Of a stretch of DNA of 64,000 nucleotides, positions 54,712 through 63,111 are shown piece after piece. The notes under the pieces were generated by a model. The model searched no databases. It was not told the origin of the DNA and saw nothing but the letters and a program-made list of their open reading frames with translations. Position 1 is the stretch's first letter. Each line of letters opens with the position of its first letter. Origin of the DNA: CAZSAT01 sp964604675 (GTDB lineage: Bacteria; Myxococcota_A; UBA796; CAJQPC01); contig CAZSAT010000016.1 of assembly GCA_964604675.1 (NCBI GenBank), positions 18,863 through 82,862 of the forward strand, written 5' to 3'. The position numbers were made by a program, and so were the translations under genes.

Positions 54712-56410
54712 ACAGCCCGGCGAGCGCGAACAGCCACCCGGCACCGCCCGTCACGCCACAGCCGCCGCAGCCGGTCGCACCGACCTCGAAGGGTGTGCTG
54801 GCCGGGGTCTCGTCCTCGTTCCACCAGGCGTCGCGGGACTTCACGCTGAACACGTGCCAGCCACCGGGCAGTCCGGTCAGGGTGATGGCTTCGTCGTTCG
54901 ACCAGGCCGACCAGCTCCCGCCGTCGAGCTGCCAGCTATAGGCGATGGCGCCTTCCCGGTCGTCCTCGGACGACCAGGTGAGGGTCGCGCCGATCTCGGT
55001 CTCCTCCTCCACCAGCACCGACGTGTCGGGCGGCTCGAGGTCGACTTCCGGATCGTCTTCGTCGTAGAGCGACACGAAGAGCATCACGCCGCCGTTGTCG
55101 TAGAGCAGGTCGTCGACCTTGATGTAGATGCCGAGCAGGTGGTAGAGCGCGCCGTACAGCGTCATGTCGCTGGCCTTGCTGTTCACCCAGCCCGTGGCCC
55201 AGGAGTGCAGGAAGACCTTCAGGTCCTCTTCGGCCTCCTGGTCGTTGTCGAGCAGGTGCGACGCGCTGAACTCCTCGATGTAGAGCCCCATGTCGGTCAT
55301 CTGGAGCTGGAAGGCGCTGAGGCCGTTGTCGAGCCCGATGTCGGCGCTGCCCTTGATGTCGGCGTTCAGGTGCAGGAGCTGCTCTCGCGAGCCGTTGAGC
55401 ACACCCGTGAGGCTCAGGTCGAGGTCAGACAGCTCGAAGGAGACGTTGCCCTGGTCGAGGGTGACGTGGGGTGCGGAGCCGATGTCGGCCCGCGCCTCGA
55501 AGTCTGCGACCCCGGCGTCGAAGCTGTCTTGGACGAGGGCGAAGAGGTCCTGCATGTCCTGCTCGTGGAAGCAGTACAGGCCGCCGGCCCAGGACTCGTT
55601 GAAGAAGCTGTTGAGCGCGGACTCGGTGATCCCGATCGCGAGATCGCTGCCGTCGTTCTCGAAGTCGAGCGTGGGAGTGCGCCCCGGGTCGGGCGGGCTC
55701 CCTTCGGGCGGGCACGCGTCGTCCGAGGACCACCCCACGTCGGCGCTGGCGGCCAGGGCGAGCGCCTCGTTCGTGGTGTCGGCATCCTCCAGCTCGACGA
55801 TCACGTCGAAGTCGCCGTACTCCCCATCGAGCAGTGCGGCGCCGAGGTAGTCGTTGACCAGGGCGGGGACCTGCTCGGTCACCGCCTCCTCGGCCTTCTC
55901 CATGATCAGGTCTTCGAGGAAGTAGAGCGCGATGTCGTCGGGGAACCAGGAGATGTCGGTGGAGATGCTGCCTGTGAGTTGGGGATCGCCTGCCCAGTAG
56001 ACCTCGAGATCGCCGCCGGAGGCCTTCACGCCGAGGGTGGCGGTCAGGCTGGCGCCGTCGACCCGCACGTAGTTGAGGTCGCCGTCGAAGTCGACGCAGG
56101 TGTCCCACCAGCCGCTGACCCCGTAGAGCTCCATGTTCTCACCATGGATCTGGTCGAAGGCGATGGACAGGTACAGGCCCTCGTCGTTGCTCCTCAGGCT
56201 CAGGTTCGAGATCGGCACCTCGAGGTTGAAGTCCAGGACGCCGATCTCGTCGTAGCAGGAGTAGGTCGAGACGATGTCGGTGTAGCCGAAGTCGAAGCTC
56301 TGCCCGCTCATGTACTCGCCGAGGAACGACATGGCGCCGTTGTAGACGCGCAGCTGCACCCCTTCATCAGCTTGGACAGGGGTGACGAGCGCGGTGAGGG
56401 CGAACAGCAT
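54656..56410 (-). CDS. LBP/BPI-like lipid-binding protein with MYXO-CTERM-like tail
   Basis: 584 residues. Signal peptide (ends VQA). Two long amphipathic beta/alpha regions (about 30-220 and 240-450) resemble the tubular lipid-binding (LBP/BPI/SMP-like) fold, for example SWFPDDIALYFLEDLIMEKA then VPALVNDYLGAALL; the match is by pattern only. A fibronectin-like domain (about 470-560) follows, then GCGGCG, a hydrophobic helix and RRSRG. ATG at 56410, eight bases after the stop of the FadL-like gene. A lipid carrier across the envelope is inference. Confidence 0.6.
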   Translation of the reverse strand: MLFALTALVTPVQADEGVQLRVYNGAMSFLGEYMSGQSFDFGYTDIVSTYSCYDEIGVLDFNLEVPISNLSLRSNDEGLYLSIAFDQIHGENMELYGVSGWWDTCVDFDGDLNYVRVDGASLTATLGVKASGGDLEVYWAGDPQLTGSISTDISWFPDDIALYFLEDLIMEKAEEAVTEQVPALVNDYLGAALLDGEYGDFDVIVELEDADTTNEALALAASADVGWSSDDACPPEGSPPDPGRTPTLDFENDGSDLAIGITESALNSFFNESWAGGLYCFHEQDMQDLFALVQDSFDAGVADFEARADIGSAPHVTLDQGNVSFELSDLDLSLTGVLNGSREQLLHLNADIKGSADIGLDNGLSAFQLQMTDMGLYIEEFSASHLLDNDQEAEEDLKVFLHSWATGWVNSKASDMTLYGALYHLLGIYIKVDDLLYDNGGVMLFVSLYDEDDPEVDLEPPDTSVLVEEETEIGATLTWSSEDDREGAIAYSWQLDGGSWSAWSNDEAITLTGLPGGWHVFSVKSRDAWWNEDETPASTPFEVGATGCGGCGVTGGAGWLFALAGLFSAGRRSRGTTRCSEHDA

Positions 56411-56418
56411 GTGCAGAG

Positions 56419-57756
56419 CTAAGCCGGGGGACGACGGAAGATCAAGGAAAGCCCGGAGCGCAGCATCAAGAGGGAGTAGGTGCCGTTGCCCGAGGGCTGG
56501 CTCGCGCCCAGCGACGGCTCGTTGTCCACCGCGAGGATGGAGTCCTCGACCACACGCGTCGGGCAGAGGTAGAGGTCGGTGCCGACGCCGACGTCGAGCC
56601 AGTCCAGGGCATCCCACAGGAGCGCGGCGCGGGTGTCCAGGGTCGCGAAGTCCAGGTTGCCCGGGTGCACGTAGGCGCTCTCGGTCGCCGCGTTCGCCGC
56701 CGTGAGCGCCACGCGCACTTCAGCGCGCTCCGAGAACACCGGGTGGCGCATTCCGACGCCCACGCTGAAGACGTCGTGCATGCCCTTGTCGCTGAGGCCC
56801 TCCTTCACGCCGTCGAGCACGGCCTCGGGCTCGTTGATCCCGTAGAGGGTGAACAGCGCGTCGAGATCGTCGTCGGTCCCCGAGATGGTCAGGTCCGTGG
56901 TCTCGGTGGTGATCCAGCGGTTGGCGGACCAGTCCACCCAGCCGAGCTCGACGCTCAGACCGAGCCGGTCCAGACGCCACAAGGCGTGGAACCAGGCCTC
57001 TTGTGGAACGTGCAGCGTGCTGGTGAGCGTGCCGTCGATGACCACGCTCAGGTCGCTGGATGGGATGGTCGCGACCGGTCCGGACGGACGCAGTTCCGCG
57101 CCCGAGCGCCACGAGAGCGCGAGCTCGGGGCCCTGGGCCGGGGTCAAGCGGATCCCGGCGCTGCCGGCCAGCCCGGTCCCGAACAGGTCCACCTGCTGGG
57201 TGCCTTCGAGGAAGTCGGAGCCGATGGGCACGCCCGCGTCGCTGCCGAGGAAGGCGATGAGCACCGAGGCGCCGTCGTAGGCGTACAGGGCTTCGTAGCT
57301 GATCTGCAAGGCCCGGCCACCAGCGCCCAGCGTGACCCAGTCCGCCGGCTGGTAGGCCAGCTGGAGGGCTTCTTCGAAGATCAGGAAGCTGCCCTCGACG
57401 CTGTGGTACCGCTGTGCACCCGTGGCCGGGTAGTCCGAGCTGCGTGCGATCGGGACGCTCGCGTGCACACCGATGCCCACGGGACCGACGGGCACCGCCA
57501 CGGCCAAGGTGGGGAGTGGCTGGCTCAGGCTGTCGGCTGCATAGGTGCCGACGCCGTCGAGCTCGCCCTGGAGTGAGGAGAAGATGGTGCCGACGTCAAG
57601 CATCACCTCCCAGGTCGCGGGGTGGGCGGCGGCCGGATTCGCAACCAGGCCCGCCGCGCCGTCTTCGCCGGGGCCAGCGAAGGCGCCGCCCACGGCCGGG
57701 GTGCCCATGCCCGAGGGCGGCGAATACGCCAGTGCGGTCGACAGGGTCCAGATCAC
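56419..57756 (-). CDS. FadL/OmpP1-like outer-membrane protein, copy 3
   Basis: 445 residues. Signal peptide (MIWTLSTALA), then a start shared with two upstream paralogues: PPSGMGTPAVGGAFAGPGED and AGLVANPAAA, which match the FadL/OmpP1 plug region (S-x-x-x-NPA). About 14 beta strands follow, ending with an aromatic residue close to the C-terminus (SLIFRRPPA). FadL-type barrels move hydrophobic molecules across the outer membrane. The GTG at 57756 directly follows the stop of copy 2. Confidence 0.8.
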   Translation of the reverse strand: MIWTLSTALAYSPPSGMGTPAVGGAFAGPGEDGAAGLVANPAAAHPATWEVMLDVGTIFSSLQGELDGVGTYAADSLSQPLPTLAVAVPVGPVGIGVHASVPIARSSDYPATGAQRYHSVEGSFLIFEEALQLAYQPADWVTLGAGGRALQISYEALYAYDGASVLIAFLGSDAGVPIGSDFLEGTQQVDLFGTGLAGSAGIRLTPAQGPELALSWRSGAELRPSGPVATIPSSDLSVVIDGTLTSTLHVPQEAWFHALWRLDRLGLSVELGWVDWSANRWITTETTDLTISGTDDDLDALFTLYGINEPEAVLDGVKEGLSDKGMHDVFSVGVGMRHPVFSERAEVRVALTAANAATESAYVHPGNLDFATLDTRAALLWDALDWLDVGVGTDLYLCPTRVVEDSILAVDNEPSLGASQPSGNGTYSLLMLRSGLSLIFRRPPA

Positions 57757-59082
57757 TCAGAACCTCCACGTGGCACCGACGCCGCCGCGGAGCAGCGTCA
57801 GGCTGTACTTGCCATTTCCCGGCGCGCCGGCGAGGCCGCTGGTCGGGTCGTTGTAGATGCTGTACACGCTGTCCTGCACGGTGCGGCTGCCGGCCGCGTA
57901 GTAGTCGGCGGACCCCGTGAGGGTGAGCCGGTCGCGCTCCCACACGATCACGGTCCGGAGGTCCAGGGTGATGAAGTCGAGGTTGCCGGGCGTGACGTAG
58001 TCGGTGGGTGTGGCCGCGGTGGCCAGCCAGGCGCCTGCGCGTACGTCGAGGGTGGGGGCGAGTGGCGCGATGAGCACGCCGCCCATGCTGTAGACGTCGC
58101 GGTAGCCGTTGGAGAAGTACTGCTCCTGCACGGTGGCGAGCAGTCCTTCTTCGGTGAGACCGTAGAGGTTGAGCAGGCCCAGGAGGCCGGGATCGGTGGC
58201 CGAGAGCGTGAGGTTCTCCGCGGTCGAGTAGATCGTGTCGTTCGCCGAGTAGTCGATCCAGCCTGTCTCGATCTCCAGCTCGACCTCGCCGATGGGAATC
58301 CGCGTGGCGAGCCAGAGCTCCGCGGGCAGCTGGATCTCGGTCTCGAGCTCACCCGTGATCAACACCTCGAAGCTCTGGGATGGCACGAGGAGCAGGGTGC
58401 CGTCGACCACCACCGTCGAGCCGGATCGCCAGGCCAGATGGTAGGACGGCCCGGAGTCGGGGGTGTACGACACGCCAAGGGACGCCCCGCGGGCCCGGCC
58501 CACCAGGTCCTCGTAGGCGATCGTGCCTTCGAGGGCGGGATCCTCGAGCGGGACGCCGTAGTCGTCGGGGAGAAGCATCTGTGTGATGGTCACGCCGAGG
58601 TCGTAGCTTCGGTACCCGTCGTAGTTCCCCTGGATGAAGCGCACCTCGCCGCCCAACGCCCAGGCCGGGGTGGGCCGCCAGGCCACCGACAGGCCCTCTT
58701 CGACGAACACGAGGTTTCCCTCGATGCTGTAGTAGCGGAGGGGACCCTCTGGATCGCTGCCGCCGATCCGGACGTAGGGGGCGTCGACACGTGCCCCCAG
58801 GCCCACGGTGTCCGTCAGCGCCACCACGCCCGCGAGGTGGGGAATGGGCAGGCTGAGCCCAGGCCTTCCGGACGGCTCCTTCCCGTCGATGGTGACCTTC
58901 AGGCTGCTGAACATGAAGCCGACGTCCAGCATCGCGGCGGTCGGGCTGGCTGCCGCCGCGGGGTTGGCCACCAGCCCAGCGACGCCCGGCTCCGCCACGC
59001 TGGCGAGCGGGCCGCCCCACTGGGGCACATGCAGCCCGCTCGGCGGCGCGAAGGCCCAGGCCGACGCGAGCAGACCGATCAA
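57757..59082 (-). CDS. FadL/OmpP1-like outer-membrane protein, copy 2
   Basis: 441 residues. It starts at TTG (59082), which overlaps the stop of copy 1 as TTGA and gives a signal peptide IGLLASAWAFAPPSG. VAGLVANPAAA is the FadL plug motif; the closing strands are SLTLLRGGVGATWRF, ending in the terminal Phe typical of barrels. It shares the same strand order, length and closing region with copies 1 and 3. A role in uptake of hydrophobic substrates is inferred from the family. Confidence 0.8.
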   Translation of the reverse strand: MIGLLASAWAFAPPSGLHVPQWGGPLASVAEPGVAGLVANPAAAASPTAAMLDVGFMFSSLKVTIDGKEPSGRPGLSLPIPHLAGVVALTDTVGLGARVDAPYVRIGGSDPEGPLRYYSIEGNLVFVEEGLSVAWRPTPAWALGGEVRFIQGNYDGYRSYDLGVTITQMLLPDDYGVPLEDPALEGTIAYEDLVGRARGASLGVSYTPDSGPSYHLAWRSGSTVVVDGTLLLVPSQSFEVLITGELETEIQLPAELWLATRIPIGEVELEIETGWIDYSANDTIYSTAENLTLSATDPGLLGLLNLYGLTEEGLLATVQEQYFSNGYRDVYSMGGVLIAPLAPTLDVRAGAWLATAATPTDYVTPGNLDFITLDLRTVIVWERDRLTLTGSADYYAAGSRTVQDSVYSIYNDPTSGLAGAPGNGKYSLTLLRGGVGATWRF

Positions 59083-60407
59083 CGGACCACCAGCGTCACG
59101 CCGAAGCGGTAGAGGGTGAGCGCGTAGGTGCCGTTGCCGTTGGGCTGCTTCAGCCCGGTCTGCGGGTCGTTGTACTCGCTGTGCTGGTCGGTCGTGATGA
59201 CGCGTGTCTCGTTGAGCCATGCGTCGGCCGACATGCCGAGCACCACGCGGCCTCCGCCATCGTAGAGCGCGCCGAGCCGCGGGTTCCAGCTCGTGAAGTC
59301 CAGGTTGTTCGGTGCGGCGAACTCGTCGGGGGTGGTGTAGGGCGCGTAGGAGAGACCGGAGCGCAGGGTCCACTCCTCGAACGGCAGCTCCACGTGGGCG
59401 CCCCCTGTGAAGATGGGCACCTGGCCGGTGCGGCTGTACTGCTTCGACTCCGCCTGGAGGAACTCGTCGCTGGTGACGCCGTACGCGCCCAGGAGGGCAT
59501 CGAGCGTCGCGTCCGTGGCGGTCACCGTGAGGTCGCGTGTGGTGGAGTAGGTGCCATCGCGGGTGCTGTAGTCGATCCAGCCGAGCTCCCCACCCAGCGT
59601 CAACCTCCCGGCGGGAACCTCGCCCGAGATCCAGACCTCCTGCGGAAGGTTGAACTCCGCGTCGGTCTCGCCTTCGACCGCCACGTTGACGTGGTTGAGC
59701 AGCTGCAGGTTGAAAGGCCCGGTGAGCACCATCTTCACAGGACTCCGCCACGCCAGTTGAAGGCCGTGTCCGCGTTCGGACTCGACCCGCAAGCCAGCAC
59801 CACCGCCGAAGGCCACGTCTCGGAGCGTGCCGACCTGGAGGGTTCCTGTGAGGAAGGGGTCTTGAAGCGGCAGGCCGGCATCGGGGCCGAGCAAGCCGAT
59901 CAGCGTGGAACCGAGGTCGTATTGCTTCGTGCTGCCGAAGCTCCCTTGCACCGCGCGGAAGGAACCGCCGAGGTCCACGGGCCCCCATCCGTCGACGGCC
60001 AGGCTCACGGTCTCCTCCACCATCAACAGGTTCGTGTCGTAGCCGAAGTAGCCGTTGGCCGCGTCGGGTCCGCCAGCCTTTCCGCCGCGCGCGTAGGGCA
60101 CACCGACGGTGGCACCGACCCCCCAGTGGTCCGTGATCGGAACCACCGCAGCGAGGAACGGAACGGGGGTCATGCCGGCGTTGACGAGCGGGTCGTCGGG
60201 GTGGCTCTCGAGGGTGAAGTGGGTCATCGACCCCAAGAGGCCCACGTCCATCAGGACCTCGGCGCGACCCGTCCTGGCCGCGGCGGGGTTGGCCACGATG
60301 CCGAACACCCCGTCCTCGGTGGGGCCGGCGAAGGACCCCCCGTGAGCCGGCGTGTGAAGCCCCGAGGGAGGGCTCCACGCGAGCGCGCTGGGGAGGAGGG
60401 CGAGCAC
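59079..60407 (-). CDS. FadL/OmpP1-like outer-membrane protein, copy 1
   Basis: 442 residues. Signal peptide (MLALLPSALA), PPSGLHTPAHGGSFAGPTED and FGIVANPAAA at the FadL plug site, and closing strands ALTLYRFGVTLVVR. GTG at 60407, 29 bases after the upstream porin-like gene. All three copies carry the phrase 'YS--(T/G)...LTVxATD' followed by a helix-forming LLGAYGVT or LLNLYGLT, a shared insertion near residue 290. This points to recent duplication. Confidence 0.8.
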   Translation of the reverse strand: MLALLPSALAWSPPSGLHTPAHGGSFAGPTEDGVFGIVANPAAARTGRAEVLMDVGLLGSMTHFTLESHPDDPLVNAGMTPVPFLAAVVPITDHWGVGATVGVPYARGGKAGGPDAANGYFGYDTNLLMVEETVSLAVDGWGPVDLGGSFRAVQGSFGSTKQYDLGSTLIGLLGPDAGLPLQDPFLTGTLQVGTLRDVAFGGGAGLRVESERGHGLQLAWRSPVKMVLTGPFNLQLLNHVNVAVEGETDAEFNLPQEVWISGEVPAGRLTLGGELGWIDYSTRDGTYSTTRDLTVTATDATLDALLGAYGVTSDEFLQAESKQYSRTGQVPIFTGGAHVELPFEEWTLRSGLSYAPYTTPDEFAAPNNLDFTSWNPRLGALYDGGGRVVLGMSADAWLNETRVITTDQHSEYNDPQTGLKQPNGNGTYALTLYRFGVTLVVR

Positions 60408-60436
60408 CCCTGCAGACTACCGCCCGGCGCAGTCGC

Positions 60437-61957
60437 TCAGAAGCGGGCGCGCAGCATGAGGTTGAAGCCCAGCGCGTTCTGCACGTTCGTGGACTCGCTC
60501 ACCCGGGTGGTGCCGCCGTCGTCGGCGTACACGACCTCCGAGAGGTTCGGGTCTGCGGTGTAGAGCACCTCGGCCACCGTGACCATGGACTTGGAGAGAT
60601 CCAGCTGCGCGCCGACGATGGCACCCAGGATCGGCGTGGCCTCCTGCCCCGCGGGCACGCCCTCCTTGTCGCGCTCGGTGTACTGCACGAAGGTGCCCTG
60701 GTCCGTGGTGTAGCTGGCAGGCTGCATCAGCCCCACGCCTGCGCTCGGGGCGAGGCGCGCCTTCTCCAGGTAGTGCGACACCTTCAGGCGCCCGTACAGC
60801 TGCGGGGTGACCTCCATGTCGGTCGGGATGCTCACGCCCGAGGTCAGGCCAGGGACGTTGAACAGGATGTAGGCCAGGTCCTTGTAGACGAGGTCGACGC
60901 CGACCGTGGTGGCGCCGAACACCGCGAGGCTCTGCACGTCGCCGGCCAGGCCCCACTCCAGGGTCGTGGTACCGGTGTTGTCGGCGTCGAGCAGGTTGTG
61001 CACGAGCGCATCGACCTCCGCCTGCACCAGCAGCCCGAAGCCGTCGAGCTGGTGGTGCGAGATGTAGGTGTCCTTCACGAAGTCCGGCGCGTTCCGGTAG
61101 AGGCGCAGCTCGGAGGACTGGATGAAGTCGAGGTCTTCGGTGGTGCGGAACGCGACCTGGCCCGAGTAGCCGTTGGCGACGATGAGCTCGCCGTAGAGCG
61201 GGCTCGACGCGTCCGGCACGTTCTCGAGCTGGCCTTGCTGGAACAGCCCATAGCCGGCCTCGAGCTTCAGCTTGCCGCCGATGTTCGTGCCTGCGCCGAA
61301 GAGCAGCCCGTAGTAGGCGCTGTTGCGGTCGCCGAGGGTCTCGCTGCAGCCATCCTCGTCTTCCTCGCTCGCAGCGCCCACCGCCGTGCAGTCCTGGCCG
61401 TAGGTGCGTTGTCCGATCGCCGACTTCGCACCCGCGAAGGCGTACCACTTGGGCTGCTGGAGCTGCAGCCGAAGGCCGGGCATGGCTCCGACGCTTCGGG
61501 CCATGATCTCCTTGCCGCCGTAAGACAGGTCGTAGGAGTAGCCGAGCCGGAAGCGACTGGCGTCGACGGCGTACCCGGTCAGGCTGATGTCGCCTTCCCC
61601 GAGCTCTCGACCCACGCGCACGTACGAACCATCGTCCTTGAGGTCGACGCCGTCGTCGGTCTCGTCGGGGTCGAGGTACGGCTGGAACTGGAGCACCATC
61701 GCGGCCTCGGTGAACCAGCCGTCCCAGAAGCCGTCGTCGGCCCGGTACAGCACCAGGTGGCCTTGGGTGATGTCGTCCGAGTACGCCGCCTCGTAGTCTT
61801 CGAAGAAGGTGCGGTTGCCGCGCGCCACGAAGTTGGGCGCGGGGCTGTAGTCCTCTGGCCCGGCACGGAGGTTCGTGTCCTCGATCGCCGTGGTGATCCA
61901 GACGTCGACGAAGTCGCCGGCCTGGGCAGTGGTCAGCGTGGTGAGCAGCAGGAACAT
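60437..61957 (-). CDS. Porin-like outer-membrane beta-barrel protein
   Basis: 506 residues. Signal peptide (ends AQA), amphipathic strands with many Gly/Tyr turns (FRLGYSYDLSYGGKE), and a final Phe after LGFNLMLRARF. A disulfide pair is likely in DCTAVGAASEEDEDGC. I cannot assign it to a named porin family. ATG at 61957 overlaps the lipoprotein stop as TGATG. It precedes three FadL-like genes in the same operon. Confidence 0.7.
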   Translation of the reverse strand: MFLLLTTLTTAQAGDFVDVWITTAIEDTNLRAGPEDYSPAPNFVARGNRTFFEDYEAAYSDDITQGHLVLYRADDGFWDGWFTEAAMVLQFQPYLDPDETDDGVDLKDDGSYVRVGRELGEGDISLTGYAVDASRFRLGYSYDLSYGGKEIMARSVGAMPGLRLQLQQPKWYAFAGAKSAIGQRTYGQDCTAVGAASEEDEDGCSETLGDRNSAYYGLLFGAGTNIGGKLKLEAGYGLFQQGQLENVPDASSPLYGELIVANGYSGQVAFRTTEDLDFIQSSELRLYRNAPDFVKDTYISHHQLDGFGLLVQAEVDALVHNLLDADNTGTTTLEWGLAGDVQSLAVFGATTVGVDLVYKDLAYILFNVPGLTSGVSIPTDMEVTPQLYGRLKVSHYLEKARLAPSAGVGLMQPASYTTDQGTFVQYTERDKEGVPAGQEATPILGAIVGAQLDLSKSMVTVAEVLYTADPNLSEVVYADDGGTTRVSESTNVQNALGFNLMLRARF

Positions 61958-63111
61958 CAGGGCCTCGGCCGCGCGAGCGGGCGGGTGGGAGCGGAACCGG
62001 AGCGAGCGGCCTGTTCGGTGTCGGTCGGCCGGAGATCCTCGGGGAGGTCCTCGGCGTCACGCACGTTCAGGATCCACTTGCCCCAGATCTCGGAGAGGGT
62101 GCCTTGGACGTAGGCGACCTCCTCTCCCACGTGGTCGGTGGGGTAGAAGGTCGGCACGGTGACCGACGATTCGGCGTAGAAGGTGCAGCCGCCGGCCGTG
62201 GAGAGCGGGTACTGCCCGTACTCCAGGTAGTCGTCGTAGTCTTCGCTGCCGGACGTGAAGGTCGAAGGGATCTTGACGTCCTCGAGGCGGACGACGGCTG
62301 ACTCGAAGGCCTCGAGCGCCTCGTCGTCCTCGCAGAGAGCGTCGCCGTCGACCGTGACGGGGTCGGGGACCAGGATCCCCGCCTCCTCGTCGACCTCGTA
62401 GGAGGGGAACGAGAGCTGGGTGGTGGCCAGGTATTCCTGGTTGTTGCCCTGCAGGAGCGAGAGCTTCGCGCCCTCGACGATGGTGTCGTCGGGCTTCGAG
62501 AAGGTGTAGACGAAGAGGTGCGCGAAGGGCCGCACGCCGCTCTCCGGGTCCTGGTCCTCGGCCATGTCGGTGGCCCAGAAGCCCGCCGCGCCCACGGTGG
62601 TGACCCGCACGTCGCGGTCGGCGGTGCGGATCCGCGCGAACTCGCGGTCGAGGTTGTTGGTCTCGTGGTCGCCCGCGTCGTTCATCTGCGAGAGCGTGGG
62701 CAGCTTGTAGTGGATCGCGTCGGACACGCCGGTGGCGTGGGATGGCGCCCGGCCCGAGTCCTGGTCCTTGTCGCCGAGGTCGCTCACCCAGACGCGGGTG
62801 GCGCCGAAGCCGTTCTTGATCGCCACGGTGCCCGACCAGCTCGAGCCGGTGAACTGGATGCGCGGGTCGCCCTCGAGGTCGCCGGGGCGAACGTTGAGGG
62901 TCAGGTCGCCTTCGAACTCCTCGTAGGGGTCGCCGTCCAGGTCCTGGAGCTGCACCTCGATGGGCACGTCCACCGCCGCGGACGTGAACTCGAGGGGCTC
63001 CTCGTCCGTGCCCGTCTCGGTGCCATCGCCGAGCGAGACGTAGACGAAGGTGGGCTCCACGCGTTCGACGGAGCGGTGCTCGGTGCAGGCGATCACGGTG
63101 ACCAGCAGCAT
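61957..63111 (-). CDS. Lipoprotein of unknown function in the envelope operon
   Basis: 384 residues. Lipobox VIAC (Cys9). The N-terminal half has an Ig-like beta region (PIEVQLQDLDGDPYEEFEGD). The C-terminal half (about 280-370) includes an OB-like stretch GEEVAYVQGTLSEIWGKWIL. Two Cys flank the middle (ALCEDDE and GGCTFY). It ends in a Pro/Arg tail (PTRPLARPRP). ATG at 63111 overlaps the nucleotidase stop as TGATG. Role unknown. Confidence 0.7.
   Translation of the reverse strand: MLLVTVIACTEHRSVERVEPTFVYVSLGDGTETGTDEEPLEFTSAAVDVPIEVQLQDLDGDPYEEFEGDLTLNVRPGDLEGDPRIQFTGSSWSGTVAIKNGFGATRVWVSDLGDKDQDSGRAPSHATGVSDAIHYKLPTLSQMNDAGDHETNNLDREFARIRTADRDVRVTTVGAAGFWATDMAEDQDPESGVRPFAHLFVYTFSKPDDTIVEGAKLSLLQGNNQEYLATTQLSFPSYEVDEEAGILVPDPVTVDGDALCEDDEALEAFESAVVRLEDVKIPSTFTSGSEDYDDYLEYGQYPLSTAGGCTFYAESSVTVPTFYPTDHVGEEVAYVQGTLSEIWGKWILNVRDAEDLPEDLRPTDTEQAARSGSAPTRPLARPRP

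Noticed and set aside
57757..60378. One very long barrel protein of 873 residues
   Set aside because: The frame passes through the stop-start junction at 59079-59082; the first half is an out-of-frame reading of copy 1, so copy 2 starts at the TTG.
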